The translations under genes and the position numbers were made by a program. From the NCBI GenBank assembly GCA_002753135.1, contig PDZV01000002.1:1-57717 (forward strand): a stretch of DNA of 57,717 bases, given 5' to 3'. Shown here one piece after another: positions 34,508 to 44,159 of the stretch (the stretch's first letter is position 1; each line of letters opens with the position of its first letter). The notes beneath the pieces were generated by a model, which saw nothing but the letters and a program-made list of their open reading frames with translations, was not told the DNA's origin and did not search any database. The DNA comes from Magnetococcales bacterium WMHbinv6. GTDB lineage: Bacteria > Pseudomonadota > Magnetococcia > Magnetococcales > Magnetaquicoccaceae.

Positions 34508-36145
34508 TCAGCGACTGCCCGGTTTGATGCTTAACAGATAACTCAGCAGTGCGCCGGCCATCGGGGGCAGATACCACCAGGCTGACAAGCCACCCAATAC
34601 CAACATGCCGCTGCCCAAAAACAGCGTTCCACCGACAATGGCCCAGGTCTGACTGCGCAAACCACGGGCTACGCTCCGCTCCAATCCTTCCAAAGCGGTC
34701 GGATGAATGCGCAACTGAAACTGATCCTGACTCAACCGTTCCAGTCCGTTGACAATAATGTCCGGCACCAGCGTCGCGGCACTGTACAATTTTTTTGCCT
34801 GGGCAGTCGCCTCCTGCAACTTGCCCTTCGGTCCCAGATTGTCGGTCATCCAGTCGCGAATCAACGGCCCGGAGAGTTCCCACATATTCAAATTGGGGTT
34901 GATCTCCCGTCCCACTCCCTCCAGGACCAGCATGGTTTTCTGCAGCAGCAACAAATGGGGCTGTACGGCCATGTTGAACTGTTCGGTCACCTTGAACAGC
35001 TCGGCCAGCAGATTGCCGATGGAAATTTCCTTGAGCGGTTGACCAAAAATCGGCTCGGCCAACATCTGGCAGGCCTCTTCAAAGGCGTCGATATTGGTAT
35101 CGTGCGGGACATAACCGGCAACCACGTGCATTTCCGCTACCAGACGGTAATCCCGCTGCAAAAAGCCCTGTAAAATGCGGGCCAAGACAATACGATCCTG
35201 CCGACTGACCCGACCGACGATGCCAAAATCCAAAATCGCCAGCGTCCCGTCGGCCAGCACAAAAATATTGCCCGGATGTTGATCGGCATGAAAATAACCG
35301 TCACGGAAAACCTGCTTGAAAAAACTGGTGACAATATTGCGGGAAATGGTGATCGGATCGAGCTTGCCGGTTGCCGGTCGATTGACCATCTCATCGATCG
35401 GCACCCCCTCAATCCACTCCATGGTCAACACGCGCCGCGTCGATAACGGCCAGATCACCTCGGGAACCCGCATCTCCCGATCTTCCCGAAAATTTTCGCG
35501 AAATTTTTGCGCCCGTGACGCCTCAATCTGAAAATTGATCTCATTGCGAATCGAAGAGGCAAACTCTGCCACCACCTGCTTGGCCCGCATCCGCCGCCAA
35601 TCCGGCAGATAGGTGTCAACCAACTCTGCCAAGGTGGTCAGCATGCGAATATCCATCTCCACCAACGCCACCACATTGGGCCGCATGACCTTGACGGCCA
35701 CCTCCCGCCCGGCCAACGTGGTCGCCCGGTGAACCTGGGCCATCGAAGCCGAGGCAACCGGACTGGCAACAAAGGTCCGGAAAAATTGTTCGACCGGACC
35801 ATGCAGATCCTTTTCGATAATCTCCCGCACCTGGGAAAAAGGAAAGGGTGGCACATCATCCTGCAACTTTTTCATCTCCACACTGAAATCGTCGGGCAAA
35901 ATTTCCGTGCGGGTCGACAAGGCCTGGCCAAATTTGATGAAGGTCGGCCCCAACTCCTCCATCGCTTTACGCAAACGGACCTGCGGCGACTCCCGGCGCA
36001 CACGACGCACCGCCGGATGCAAAGCCATCATCCAGGTCAACAGCCGAAACGGCAACGACAAGGTCGAGAGAGGCTCAACATCATAGTGAGCCAAAATCAG
36101 CAGAATCGTCGTCAAACGACGAATGGATCGATAATGTCCCAGCAT
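34508..36145 (-). CDS. ubiB: ubiquinone biosynthesis atypical kinase UbiB
   Basis: A 545-residue protein when started at MLGHYRSIRRL, 7 bp after the ubiJ stop. It is an ABC1/ADCK-type atypical kinase: KFGQALSTRTEILP carries the family KxGQ motif, SMAQVHRATTLAGREVAVKVMRP the Ala-rich nucleotide loop and VAVKV lysine, and DQHPGNIFVLADGTLAILDFGIVG the catalytic HPGN and DFG. Two membrane helices at the C-terminus (WAIVGGTLFLGSGMLVLGGL and the next) anchor it. UbiB supports coenzyme Q synthesis, probably by extracting lipid precursors from the membrane. The ubiE-ubiJ-ubiB order is the classical proteobacterial one. Confidence 0.95.
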   Translation of the reverse strand: MLGHYRSIRRLTTILLILAHYDVEPLSTLSLPFRLLTWMMALHPAVRRVRRESPQVRLRKAMEELGPTFIKFGQALSTRTEILPDDFSVEMKKLQDDVPPFPFSQVREIIEKDLHGPVEQFFRTFVASPVASASMAQVHRATTLAGREVAVKVMRPNVVALVEMDIRMLTTLAELVDTYLPDWRRMRAKQVVAEFASSIRNEINFQIEASRAQKFRENFREDREMRVPEVIWPLSTRRVLTMEWIEGVPIDEMVNRPATGKLDPITISRNIVTSFFKQVFRDGYFHADQHPGNIFVLADGTLAILDFGIVGRVSRQDRIVLARILQGFLQRDYRLVAEMHVVAGYVPHDTNIDAFEEACQMLAEPIFGQPLKEISIGNLLAELFKVTEQFNMAVQPHLLLLQKTMLVLEGVGREINPNLNMWELSGPLIRDWMTDNLGPKGKLQEATAQAKKLYSAATLVPDIIVNGLERLSQDQFQLRIHPTALEGLERSVARGLRSQTWAIVGGTLFLGSGMLVLGGLSAWWYLPPMAGALLSYLLSIKPGSR

Positions 36146-36152
36146 CGCGTGA

Positions 36153-36866
36153 TCAAACCGGCGCAGAGATCGATTCGTCGTCTGCCGTCGGCAGATCTTC
36201 CGGGACAACGCCTGTTGCCTGCGCCAAGGCCCGCTTTTTTTCTACCCGGTTGATCGCCCGCTGCAACCGTTCACTCCGTTCCAGCACTGCATCCATCTGT
36301 TCGCGAAAGGTTTGCCATTGGGCCTGACGAGGCAGCGTGCGCTGTGTCATCCACTCTTCCACACCCCCATCCAGCTGATCCATCTTTTGTCCCACGCTCT
36401 TCTGCAACTGCTCCACGGAACGTACCGTCGCTCCCGCCAGCTTCTCCCCCAACCAGGGGGCCAGTTCACGCTGCCAGTCAATCTCGACGTTGTCCAAAAT
36501 ATTTTTGAAATGCAAACCGGTATCCGTCTCTCCGGACAGCTTCAACTCGCGGGCAAAAAAGAGCGAATCCGGATCCCGGGTATTGAACAACAAGGCCAGA
36601 AAAGCCCGGCTGCTGCCCGCCATGGTCACATGGGCCACCGTATCGCTATAGGTATGAATGCGCACCTCACCCCCCTCATCCACCACCATGAAAAAGGCGT
36701 GCTGCAAATCCTCTACCTCAAACTGAAACACCTTGCCAGACAACTCGGCCAAACGGGCCTTCAGCTCTGGATAACGTTGAAAAAACAGATTCAAGGTGAC
36801 ACTCAAACCAACCGCAGTCAGCGGCCTGGGCAACCATTTTAGCGGTACTGCCAACCAGGAATTCAT
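36153..36866 (-). CDS. ubiJ: ubiquinone biosynthesis accessory factor UbiJ
   Basis: A 237-residue protein with an SCP2 lipid-binding domain (about residues 15-125; FQFEVEDLQHAFFMVVDEGGEV and SGETDTGLHFKNIL) followed by a long coiled helix (about 150-215). This two-part plan is that of UbiJ, which binds lipid intermediates and organises the Ubi complex in the cytosol. AGAAAGGTG precedes the ATG, and only 2 bp separate it from the ubiE stop. SCP2 proteins are weakly conserved, so the name relies partly on the ubiE-ubiB context. Confidence 0.9.
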   Translation of the reverse strand: MNSWLAVPLKWLPRPLTAVGLSVTLNLFFQRYPELKARLAELSGKVFQFEVEDLQHAFFMVVDEGGEVRIHTYSDTVAHVTMAGSSRAFLALLFNTRDPDSLFFARELKLSGETDTGLHFKNILDNVEIDWQRELAPWLGEKLAGATVRSVEQLQKSVGQKMDQLDGGVEEWMTQRTLPRQAQWQTFREQMDAVLERSERLQRAINRVEKKRALAQATGVVPEDLPTADDESISAPV

Positions 36867-36868
36867 CG

Positions 36869-37618
36869 TTACACCTTTCTGCCGACATGAACAGCCGCAA
36901 TCCCTGCGCTGAGATTATGATAACGGACGCCGTATAAGCCACATTCGGTTAACAGTTTGACCACCTCTTCCTGGGGAGGAAAGCGGCGAATCGATTCGGC
37001 CAGATATTGATAGGCCTCCCGATCCTTGGCCACCCAATAACCCAACTCCGGCAACACCTTGAATCTGTAGGTATCATACAACGACTGCAAAAACGGGATG
37101 GCTACCCGGGAAAACTCCAGACACATCAAGGTGCCGCCAGGCCGCAATACCCGCACCATCTCACGAAAAGCCGCTTCCATCTGCGTCACATTGCGGATAC
37201 CAAATCCAATGGTAATTCCGTGAAAGGTGTTATCGGCAAACGGCAACTCCTCCGCATTGCCCTGGGTCCAATACAACCCTTGAATGCGCCCCTCATCCAC
37301 CAGTCGTTGCCGACCCCGTTCCAGCATGTTGGCATTGATGTCGTAAATCACCACCCGACCGCTTCCAGCCAACTGCTCATGGATCAAACGGGCCAAATCG
37401 CCTGTTCCCCCCGCCACATCAAGAAAATGTTGCCCGGGACGAACATGTAAACGGCGAATGGCAAACTGCTTCCATAAACGATGAATCCCCAACGACATCA
37501 AATCATTCATCAGATCATAGTTGCCCGCCACAGAATCAAAAACCTGTTTGACTTTGACCACCTTTTCCGCAAAAGGAATTTCACTGAAACCAAAATGGGT
37601 CATGGTTGGTTGGGACAT
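36869..37618 (-). CDS. ubiE: ubiquinone/menaquinone methyltransferase UbiE
   Basis: A 249-residue class I methyltransferase. The start region KVVKVKQVFDSVAGNYDLMNDLMSLGIHRLWK is the UbiE signature 1, FLDVAGGTGDLA is the SAM-binding motif I, and IGFGIRNVTQMEAAFREMVRVLRPGG is signature 2. It methylates the quinone ring in the cytoplasm. A good AGGAG site is present. It heads the ubiE-ubiJ-ubiB-phoR-phoB run on the minus strand; its promoter should lie in 37619-37807, upstream of the inverted-repeat element. Confidence 0.97.
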   Translation of the reverse strand: MSQPTMTHFGFSEIPFAEKVVKVKQVFDSVAGNYDLMNDLMSLGIHRLWKQFAIRRLHVRPGQHFLDVAGGTGDLARLIHEQLAGSGRVVIYDINANMLERGRQRLVDEGRIQGLYWTQGNAEELPFADNTFHGITIGFGIRNVTQMEAAFREMVRVLRPGGTLMCLEFSRVAIPFLQSLYDTYRFKVLPELGYWVAKDREAYQYLAESIRRFPPQEEVVKLLTECGLYGVRYHNLSAGIAAVHVGRKV

Positions 37619-37807
37619 CTAACGACTCCTGAAGTGGACATGGGATCGGACAGGGCAAATACTAACCCCATCCACCCCCCCGTGGGAAGCGTTGTTGATC
37701 ATTCATCCCACGCAACACCCCATTTGCCCCTTTTTTGTCCAACCACATCCTCTTATACTGTCAGCAACAGCGACCACGGCAGCCACCTATCCGGCACGAC
37801 TGCTTTT

Positions 37808-37950
37808 TAGGGCCTGTTCTCATTCGACCAAAAGCCCTTCAGACAAGGCGCTGGGCCGCAAGCAGCGCAGCATACGAGGTGTATGTGAGCAGCGGAGCGG
37901 CCCAGCAATGCCGTATCAAGGGGTTTTGGACCGAATGAGAACAGGCCCTA
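37808..37950. mobile_element. MITE-like inverted-repeat element flanked by TA
   Basis: A 143-bp element lies in the gap between ubiE and ubiD. Its ends are a perfect 19-bp inverted repeat: TAGGGCCTGTTCTCATTCG (37808-37826) and its complement at 37932-37950. The pairing continues imperfectly inward through CCAAAA, CCCTT and CTGGGCCGC on both sides, so nearly the whole element can fold. If the outer TA is the target duplication, the terminal repeat begins GGGCCTGTTC, as in IS5- or IS630-type ends. It encodes no protein. It looks like a non-autonomous transposon; no matching transposase is in the window. Confidence 0.75.
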
Positions 37951-37988
37951 TGTAACCAACCACTCTGTCTGGAGTGAAACAGCCCCTC

Positions 37989-39839
37989 ATGACCCTCTCC
38001 TCGCCGAAAGCCTTCCTTGACCTGCGCGCTTTCATCCACTGGTTGGAAGAGAACGGCCAACTGCTGCGGATCACAGCCGAAGTGGATCCCGCCCTGGAAG
38101 TGACCGAAATTGCCCGTCGCCTGTTGGCCAGAGAAGGTCCGGCTCTTCTTTTCGAGCGGGTCAAAGGCAGTGCGCTGCCCCTGTTGGCCAATCTGTTCGG
38201 CACCCAGCAGCGGGTGGCCATGGCCATCGGTCGCACCCTGCCCGAACTGGAACAGTTGGGCAGCCTGATGGCACAACTCAAACAGCCGCAACCGCCGGAA
38301 AATCTGGCCGATGCCACCGCCTTGTTGCAACGGATCAGTCGGGTACGACACATGCCCACCCGCACCCTGCGCCGCCCGCCCTGCCAGGAAATTGTCCTGC
38401 GCGGCGATGAGGTCAATCTGGACCGCTTGCCGATACAAACCTGCTGGCCAGAAGATGTGGCACCCCTGGTCACCTGGCCCCTGGTGATCACCCAGGGGCC
38501 ACAAGGCGGTCCAATCAATATCGGCGTCTACCGCATGCAGAAATTGTCCCGCAACCGTCTGATCATGCGTTGGTTGAAACATCGCGGCGGTGCGCAGCAT
38601 GCCCGCGCCTACCAAACAGAGTTGCCCGTCGCCGTGGCCATCGGCTGCGATCCGGCCACCTTGCTGGCTGCCGTCACCCCCATACCAGAAACCCTCTCCG
38701 AATATGCCTTTGCCGGTCTGCTGCGCGAAAAACGGGTCGAGACCGCCCCCGCCCTGACCGTGCCGCTACCGGTTCCTGCCTACGCCGAAATTGTCCTGGA
38801 AGGAACCGTCAATCTGCAAGAAACGGCCCCGGAAGGGCCATTTGGCGACCATACCGGCTACTACAATGAGGTGGAATCTTTTCCTGTCTTTACCGTCCAT
38901 TGCATGACCATGCGCCGTCGGCCCATCTATCTCTCCACCTATACCGGACGCCCGCCCGATGAACCGGCCATGCTGGCCTTGGCCCTCAACCATATTTTTG
39001 TACCGCTGTTGCGCCAACAGTTTCCGGAAATTCAACAGTTCCACCTGAGCATGGAGGCCTGTTCTTATCGCCTGGCCGTCGTCTCTCTGGCCAAAGGGTA
39101 TCCGGGCCATGCCTTTCGCGTGATGGCCGCCATCTGGGGCTTTTTGCGCCAGTTTCTCTATACCAAATATATTATCGTCGTCGATCCTGAGGTGCCAGTC
39201 GACAACTGGGAAGCGGTCGCCAACGCCATCGCCCAGCATGTGCATAGCGACCGCGACCTGCAAATTTTGACCAATACCCCGATTGATTATCTGGATTTTG
39301 CCTCACCCCTGCCCGGTTTGGGCGGCAAGGTGGGCATCGATGCCACCCGCAAAAGTGGGCCGGAACAACAGGCCGCACCACCCCTGCCCACACTGAACCC
39401 GGATCGTCAGTGGCTGGCATCCCTCCGCGCCGCAGCCCCTTTTATTCGGGATTGCCATTTTTTTGCCAATGGCCGCAGTGCGGTTGCCTGTATCGATGGC
39501 CAACAAGTCGGCGATGGGCGTCGCGCCATCACGGCACTTTTCGAACATGTTCCTCCCGGAGCAGGCGTTGACCAGCTTTGGGTGGTCAATCAGGATATCA
39601 ACCCCACCTCCTGGGCCGATCTGCTCTGGGCGATGACCACGCGGGCTGACCCGGGCCGTGATCTGGTCCTGGAGCGCACACATGGCCGTTTTGCCATCGA
39701 TGCCACCGTGAACAAACAGACACAACGACAGTGGGGTACCGTCTTGCAGATGGATCAGGCCAGCAAAGATCGGGTCAGCGCCCGCTGGCCAGAATATGGT
39801 CTGCCGCCGCCCTGGCAGGCGGTACCTGCAGTGGACTGA
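37989..39839 (+). CDS. ubiD: UbiD-family decarboxylase
   Basis: A 616-residue protein, longer than the roughly 490 of enterobacterial UbiD, mostly because of a C-terminal extension. It has the family core: PLLANLFGTQQRVAMAIG, the PGRD-type VYRMQ...NRLIMRWLKHRGGAQH stretch, IGCDPATLLAAVTPIP, and PEGPFGDHTGYYNEVE with the prenylated-flavin-site E(x)PFG D. It decarboxylates 3-polyprenyl-4-hydroxybenzoate using prenyl-FMN supplied by UbiX, which is not in the window. I prefer the ATG at 37989 over a GTG at 37974. It begins 38 bp after the mobile element, which may supply or disturb its promoter. Confidence 0.92.
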   Translation: MTLSSPKAFLDLRAFIHWLEENGQLLRITAEVDPALEVTEIARRLLAREGPALLFERVKGSALPLLANLFGTQQRVAMAIGRTLPELEQLGSLMAQLKQPQPPENLADATALLQRISRVRHMPTRTLRRPPCQEIVLRGDEVNLDRLPIQTCWPEDVAPLVTWPLVITQGPQGGPINIGVYRMQKLSRNRLIMRWLKHRGGAQHARAYQTELPVAVAIGCDPATLLAAVTPIPETLSEYAFAGLLREKRVETAPALTVPLPVPAYAEIVLEGTVNLQETAPEGPFGDHTGYYNEVESFPVFTVHCMTMRRRPIYLSTYTGRPPDEPAMLALALNHIFVPLLRQQFPEIQQFHLSMEACSYRLAVVSLAKGYPGHAFRVMAAIWGFLRQFLYTKYIIVVDPEVPVDNWEAVANAIAQHVHSDRDLQILTNTPIDYLDFASPLPGLGGKVGIDATRKSGPEQQAAPPLPTLNPDRQWLASLRAAAPFIRDCHFFANGRSAVACIDGQQVGDGRRAITALFEHVPPGAGVDQLWVVNQDINPTSWADLLWAMTTRADPGRDLVLERTHGRFAIDATVNKQTQRQWGTVLQMDQASKDRVSARWPEYGLPPPWQAVPAVD

Positions 39840-39866
39840 AAAAAACCAGGGGCGGATGCCCCTGGT
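39839..39866 (-). terminator. rho-independent terminator of the chemoreceptor gene
   Basis: ACCAGGGGC (39845-39853) pairs with GCCCCTGGT (39858-39866) around a 4-nt loop. On the minus strand seven T residues follow (39839-39845), so it ends the chemoreceptor transcript. It abuts the ubiD stop and may also help end that message. Confidence 0.85.
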
Positions 39867-39911
39867 CGCTGTGCCAACTCGCAAAGGGTGGCTGGACCGC
39901 CACCAAAGAGA

Positions 39912-41963
39912 TTAAAAACTTTCAAACTCATCGTCTGCATGGCTCATCTTCAGCGCCACGCCACCCCCGCCGCTTTTTTTGGCCGGTGCAGGCAGGGCCC
40001 TGCTGCTTGCTGCCGCCTTGATGGCAGGCCCCTTCCTGGCCGGTGTCATCTGCATTTTATGCGCGGATGGCGCTCTGGCGGGTGCAGACGCTTTTTTCCG
40101 TACCGCCGCACCGCTCGTCGTGCCCAACTTGAAGAATGAGATGGCCTGACTCATCAAATCTGCCTGCGCGCTCAACTCTTCTGCGGTTGCCGCCATCTCT
40201 TCGGAGGCACCGGCATTCTGCTGAATCACCTGATCCAACTGCTGAATCGCCTGATTGATCTGGCCCGCCCCCTGGCTCTGTTCCTGGCTGGAGACGTTAA
40301 TCTCCTGAATCAGCTCCGCTGTTTTTTGAATATCCGGTACCAGTTTATTGATGATACCACCTGCCCGCTCAGCCACATCCACGCTGGAAGCTGACAATTG
40401 GCTGATCTCCCCCGCCGCCGTCTGGCTGCGCTCCGCCAGCTTGCGCACCTCGGCTGCCACCACGGCAAATCCTTTGCCATGTTCACCCGCACGGGCTGCC
40501 TCAATGGCCGCATTCAGGGCCAACAGGTTGGTCTGGCGGGCAATCTCCTCAATGATACCGATCTTGGAGGCAATTTCGCGCATCGCCTGCACCGCTTCAC
40601 CCACCGCCTGACCGCCCTCTTCGGCATCGCGGGCCGCCTGCTGGGCAATGGTCTGCGTGGCACTGGCATTATCGGAGTTCTGCTGAATGTTGGAAGACAT
40701 CTCTTCCATCGCCGAGGAGGTCTCTTCAATGGAGGCCGCCTGGTTGGTGGCCCCTTGTGATAAATTTTGCGCCGCATCAGAAATTTCGTTGCTGCCAATC
40801 GCCACCTGCTCTGCCGAGGTCGACACCTCCCCAATCACCTCGCGCAGTTTTTCGGCCATCTGTTTCAGGGTATCGGCCAGTTGCCCAACCTCATCCTTCT
40901 GTTGCAGGTCAATCGTTGCCGTCAAATCACCACCGGCAATGCGCCGGGCAAAATCCACCCCCAAGGTCAACGCCGACACCAAGGCCCGGGTCAGCAGAAA
41001 GGCAATCAACACCCCTAAAATGAGTGCTACCGAACTGGCACTGCCGATCCAGATATCCGCCGAGATGACCTCGGCGTGGGCTTTATTCTGTTGGCCAATT
41101 ACCACAGCATCCAGCTTTTCTGCCGCCAAACGGCGGGCATTGATCAACTCCTGTTCCGCTTTGTTCTGCGCACGGATCGCCTCAAGAGTGGCTGCCATCT
41201 CTTTTTGGTATTGTTCAATTCCGGCAATAATTTTTTTAATCTGCTCAATGTTGGCGGCATCTTTGAAGCGTGGCAACAACTCCTTCGCCACCTTCAGAGC
41301 ATTGCCGCTGCTCTCTCCATTGCGTTGAATATACATCTCCTCCTTGCCACCGGTGATAAAAATTTCTTTCTCACCAATGCGGGCATCTTTGAAAAAAATC
41401 AGCAGTTGTGCGGCACGTGCCACCTTGTCTGCCCGATCTTCAAAGGCAGCACGATCGGCATTGCTCTGCCCTGATTGTTCCACCAGCATATCGTGCAGCT
41501 TTTTGCTTTGATCTTCCTGCATTTTGGTCACTTCCACCCGCACCACATTATCAGCAATATCGCGAATGCGGGCTAAACTTTCATTGCGCTTTTTTTCCAG
41601 ATCCACATAGTGAGCAAACGATTTGCCATAATTGTCTATGGCATTGATCACGGCATCCAGTTGTGCCCGGTCATCGGCACTGTGAAATTTAAGCTCGCGT
41701 GCCGAGGCCGCCTTTTTTTTAAACTCCTCTTGTGCTTTTTGATTTTCCTGAACATATTTCATCTCTTTGCGCATGATGAAATTTTTTTCCATCTGCATCG
41801 CTTTGTTGATCTGCTCGATCAAATGGGCCAAATCCTGGCTTTTATCCAGTCGACTGGCAACCCCGCTAATCCCGTTATAGCCGGTCAAGGCAACAACCAC
41901 CGTCAACAGCAACACCATCCCAAAACCCAAACCCAATTTCAGCCCCAGCTTCAGATCCTTCAT
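39912..41963 (-). CDS. methyl-accepting chemotaxis protein with a helical sensor domain
   Basis: A 683-residue receptor; GGGAGGTGATGG before the ATG at 41963 sets the start. A membrane helix (about 9-29) is followed by a large all-helical periplasmic region of about 260 residues that resembles HBM or four-helix-bundle sensors, a second helix (about 300-320), HAMP, and the signalling bundle with the conserved hairpin tip [44 protein letters not shown]. An Ala/Lys/Pro-rich linker leads to the final EFESF, which fits the x-[HFYW]-x-x-[HFYW] tether for CheR or CheB. It would steer flagellar movement; the ligand is unknown. Other che genes are not in the window. Confidence 0.95.
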   Translation of the reverse strand: MKDLKLGLKLGLGFGMVLLLTVVVALTGYNGISGVASRLDKSQDLAHLIEQINKAMQMEKNFIMRKEMKYVQENQKAQEEFKKKAASARELKFHSADDRAQLDAVINAIDNYGKSFAHYVDLEKKRNESLARIRDIADNVVRVEVTKMQEDQSKKLHDMLVEQSGQSNADRAAFEDRADKVARAAQLLIFFKDARIGEKEIFITGGKEEMYIQRNGESSGNALKVAKELLPRFKDAANIEQIKKIIAGIEQYQKEMAATLEAIRAQNKAEQELINARRLAAEKLDAVVIGQQNKAHAEVISADIWIGSASSVALILGVLIAFLLTRALVSALTLGVDFARRIAGGDLTATIDLQQKDEVGQLADTLKQMAEKLREVIGEVSTSAEQVAIGSNEISDAAQNLSQGATNQAASIEETSSAMEEMSSNIQQNSDNASATQTIAQQAARDAEEGGQAVGEAVQAMREIASKIGIIEEIARQTNLLALNAAIEAARAGEHGKGFAVVAAEVRKLAERSQTAAGEISQLSASSVDVAERAGGIINKLVPDIQKTAELIQEINVSSQEQSQGAGQINQAIQQLDQVIQQNAGASEEMAATAEELSAQADLMSQAISFFKLGTTSGAAVRKKASAPARAPSAHKMQMTPARKGPAIKAAASSRALPAPAKKSGGGGVALKMSHADDEFESF

Positions 41964-42131
41964 GCCATCACCTCCCCATTGGGTAAACACAAACAACTGC
42001 CACACACCACCGGCGTGGGTGTGGCAGAATAATTTGTTACAAAATATTAACTTTTGTCAGCAGAAGGGATGATAAACCAGTGGAATAACTCTGTCAGCAA
42101 AAAAGTGCAACCAACGCACTCTCCTTAACCA

Positions 42132-42359
42132 TTATTTGGGGGCTGCCGGGGGATTGGGTACGTTTGTCTCCAATTTTTCTGCCTTATCCATTTTTTCTTG
42201 CAACTTTTTGGCTTTGGCTTCGGCGCGCACATCCGGTGCATACTCTTTACTGTAGTTATGGGTGAGAAATCCGACCAGAATCAGGGCCAGAACAAAAAAA
42301 ACAACCCCTGCCCGATTCATTTTTTTACGCAACTCTGGGGTGATATGATCTTGTTCCAT
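42132..42359 (-). CDS. small single-span membrane protein behind the oxidase genes
   Basis: A 75-residue protein with an AAAGG ribosome site. The N-terminus is cytoplasmic-looking (MEQDHITPELRKKMNRAG), one membrane helix runs from about 18 to 35 (VVFFVLALILVGFL), and a charged Lys/Glu-rich helix and Pro-rich tail follow. It resembles no family I can name. It lies behind ctaD but beyond a terminator hairpin, so it may be transcribed by read-through or by its own promoter. Small subunit-like proteins are common in oxidase loci, but that role is a guess. Confidence 0.6.
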   Translation of the reverse strand: MEQDHITPELRKKMNRAGVVFFVLALILVGFLTHNYSKEYAPDVRAEAKAKKLQEKMDKAEKLETNVPNPPAAPK

Positions 42360-42399
42360 CGCGAATACCTTTCAAAGGGATGACAGCCACTCTTATCGC

Positions 42400-42429
42400 A
42401 AAAAGGCCGGGAGGTTATCCCCCCGGCCT
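42400..42429 (-). terminator. rho-independent terminator of the oxidase operon
   Basis: AGGCCGGG (42404-42411) pairs with CCCGGCCT (42422-42429), and five T residues follow on the minus strand at 42400-42404. It lies 31 bp after the ctaD stop and before the small membrane protein gene. Confidence 0.8.
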
Positions 42430-42460
42430 GTTCACTGCAACAACGGGCTACGTTAAGCGA

Positions 42461-44065
42461 TTATTTGCTGTAGTTGTAGGGCGACCAGTTGCCGTCCAGA
42501 ACCACATCCTGCGGAAAGTTGCCCGGGCCTGGAGGCGTTTCGGTGTGGGTCCACTCCAGCGATTTGGAACCCCACGGATTGTTGGAGGCCTTTGCACCGC
42601 TCACGGCACTCAGCAACCAGTTGCTGATGGTGATGATCATTCCCGTGGCGACAATGAAGGCACCGATGGTTGCCACCTTATGATAGTTGCCAAAATAGGC
42701 CGGAAATTGGGAATAGTCCCAATAACGGCGAGGCATACCATCGACGCCGATGATGAACAAGGGCCAAAAGGTGACGTTGACGCCGATAAAGTTCAACCAG
42801 AAACCGATTTTTGCCCGACCCTCATGCAGCATGCGACCGGAAATTTTTGGAAACCAAAAGTCCACGGCAGCAAAGACGGAGAAGGCAGCAAAAATGCCCA
42901 TGATAAAGTGGAAGTGGGCATGGACGAACGATGTTTCACCCAAGTGGACCGACATGACCGTCATGGCCAACGGAATACCGGTCAAACCACCAATCAGCAA
43001 CAGATACAACGCTGCCACACCATAATACATCGGAATGTTGAAGGTAATGGCCCCCCGATACAACGTACCAAACAGGGAGATGGTCATCAAACCGACAGGC
43101 ACCGAAATCAACAGGGTGGTCACCATTTGACCAATGCGAATCCAGTCGGGCATGCCGGAATAGTAGAGGTGATGCACCCACACCTCCCCGGAGACCAGCA
43201 CGATACCAATCATGCCATAGACTGCCGCTTTGTAGTTGAAGATGCGGTTTTTGGCCATGGTGGCATAGATTTCATAGAAGATGCCCATGGCCGGCAGGAA
43301 GATAACATACACTGCCGGATGCGAGTAGAACCAGAAAAGGTTTTGATAGAGCAATACGTCACCACCATTGGCCGGATCGTAAAAATGGGTACCCAGATAA
43401 CGATCAAACAACAACAAGGTCACGGCAGCCGCCAACACCGGCACAAAAACCAACTGAATGATCAGGGCAGTGAAGCAACCCCAGATGAACATATTCAACT
43501 GCATCCAGCCCATACCCGGAGCGCGCATGTAGATGATGGTCACCAAAAAGTTGACCGAGGCCAGAATGGAGGAGAAGCCGATCAGATGCACGGTAAAGAC
43601 ATAGAGTGCCAGGTTGCCGCCGGTTTTGATCGAATAGGGCGGATAACCGGTCCACATCACATCCGGCTTGTCCGGCACCACAAAGGTCAGCAGAGCCAGC
43701 ACGATACCTGCCCAGAACAGCCAGACCGACAGGGCATTGATGCGCGGAAAAGCCACATCTTTGGCCCCGATCATCAGCGGGATCAGATAGTTGGCCGCAA
43801 AGCCGGTCAGGCCCGGAATCAAAAAGCCCAGAATCATGGCCGCGCCATGGAAATAGAGCCAGACATTGTACTGCTCACCACCAGTATAGACATCCGAAAC
43901 AATGGTCGCACCCGGTGACATCTGCTCAATACGAATCAACAGTGCCATAATACCGGCGACGGCAAATGCAGCAATCGAGCCAATCAAATAGAGAATGCCG
44001 ATTCGCTTATGGTCGGTGGTGAAAATCCACTCCGACAGTTTAAATCCCGACGATGCTGTACTCAT
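42461..44065 (-). CDS. ctaD: cytochrome c oxidase subunit I, A2-like
   Basis: A 534-residue, twelve-helix heme-copper oxidase subunit. Key phrases are YFHGAAMILGFLIPGL (heme a His), WFYSHPAVYVIFLPAMG (Cu-B His), VWVHHLYYSGM (the two further Cu-B His) and HAHFHFIMG (heme a3 and a ligands). The Glu of the usual HPEVY is replaced: the segment is YSHPAVY, the signature of A2-type oxidases, which use Tyr-Ser in the D-channel. The Mg-site HDTYY region is also altered (LGETSF). It reduces O2 to water and pumps protons at the inner membrane. It follows ctaC after 94 bp and is closed by a terminator. Confidence 0.95.
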   Translation of the reverse strand: MSTASSGFKLSEWIFTTDHKRIGILYLIGSIAAFAVAGIMALLIRIEQMSPGATIVSDVYTGGEQYNVWLYFHGAAMILGFLIPGLTGFAANYLIPLMIGAKDVAFPRINALSVWLFWAGIVLALLTFVVPDKPDVMWTGYPPYSIKTGGNLALYVFTVHLIGFSSILASVNFLVTIIYMRAPGMGWMQLNMFIWGCFTALIIQLVFVPVLAAAVTLLLFDRYLGTHFYDPANGGDVLLYQNLFWFYSHPAVYVIFLPAMGIFYEIYATMAKNRIFNYKAAVYGMIGIVLVSGEVWVHHLYYSGMPDWIRIGQMVTTLLISVPVGLMTISLFGTLYRGAITFNIPMYYGVAALYLLLIGGLTGIPLAMTVMSVHLGETSFVHAHFHFIMGIFAAFSVFAAVDFWFPKISGRMLHEGRAKIGFWLNFIGVNVTFWPLFIIGVDGMPRRYWDYSQFPAYFGNYHKVATIGAFIVATGMIITISNWLLSAVSGAKASNNPWGSKSLEWTHTETPPGPGNFPQDVVLDGNWSPYNYSK

Positions 44066-44159
44066 GCGATCAAATCCTTCCGATTATTCGTTGAAGGTCA
44101 TTAAGGCCAATCGACATTCGGGGCAGAGTGTCCATTGGCCCTTGTTCGACGTATCTCAA

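Noticed and set aside
37808-37950. Reading the inverted repeat between ubiE and ubiD as a simple bidirectional terminator
   Set aside because: The arms extend far beyond terminator size and the ends are perfect and TA-flanked. Terminator activity remains possible as a side effect.
42380-43918. A 512-residue plus-strand frame antisense to ctaD
   Set aside because: Its composition (His, Gln, Asp) is that of reversed membrane-protein codons, and ctaD explains the sequence fully.
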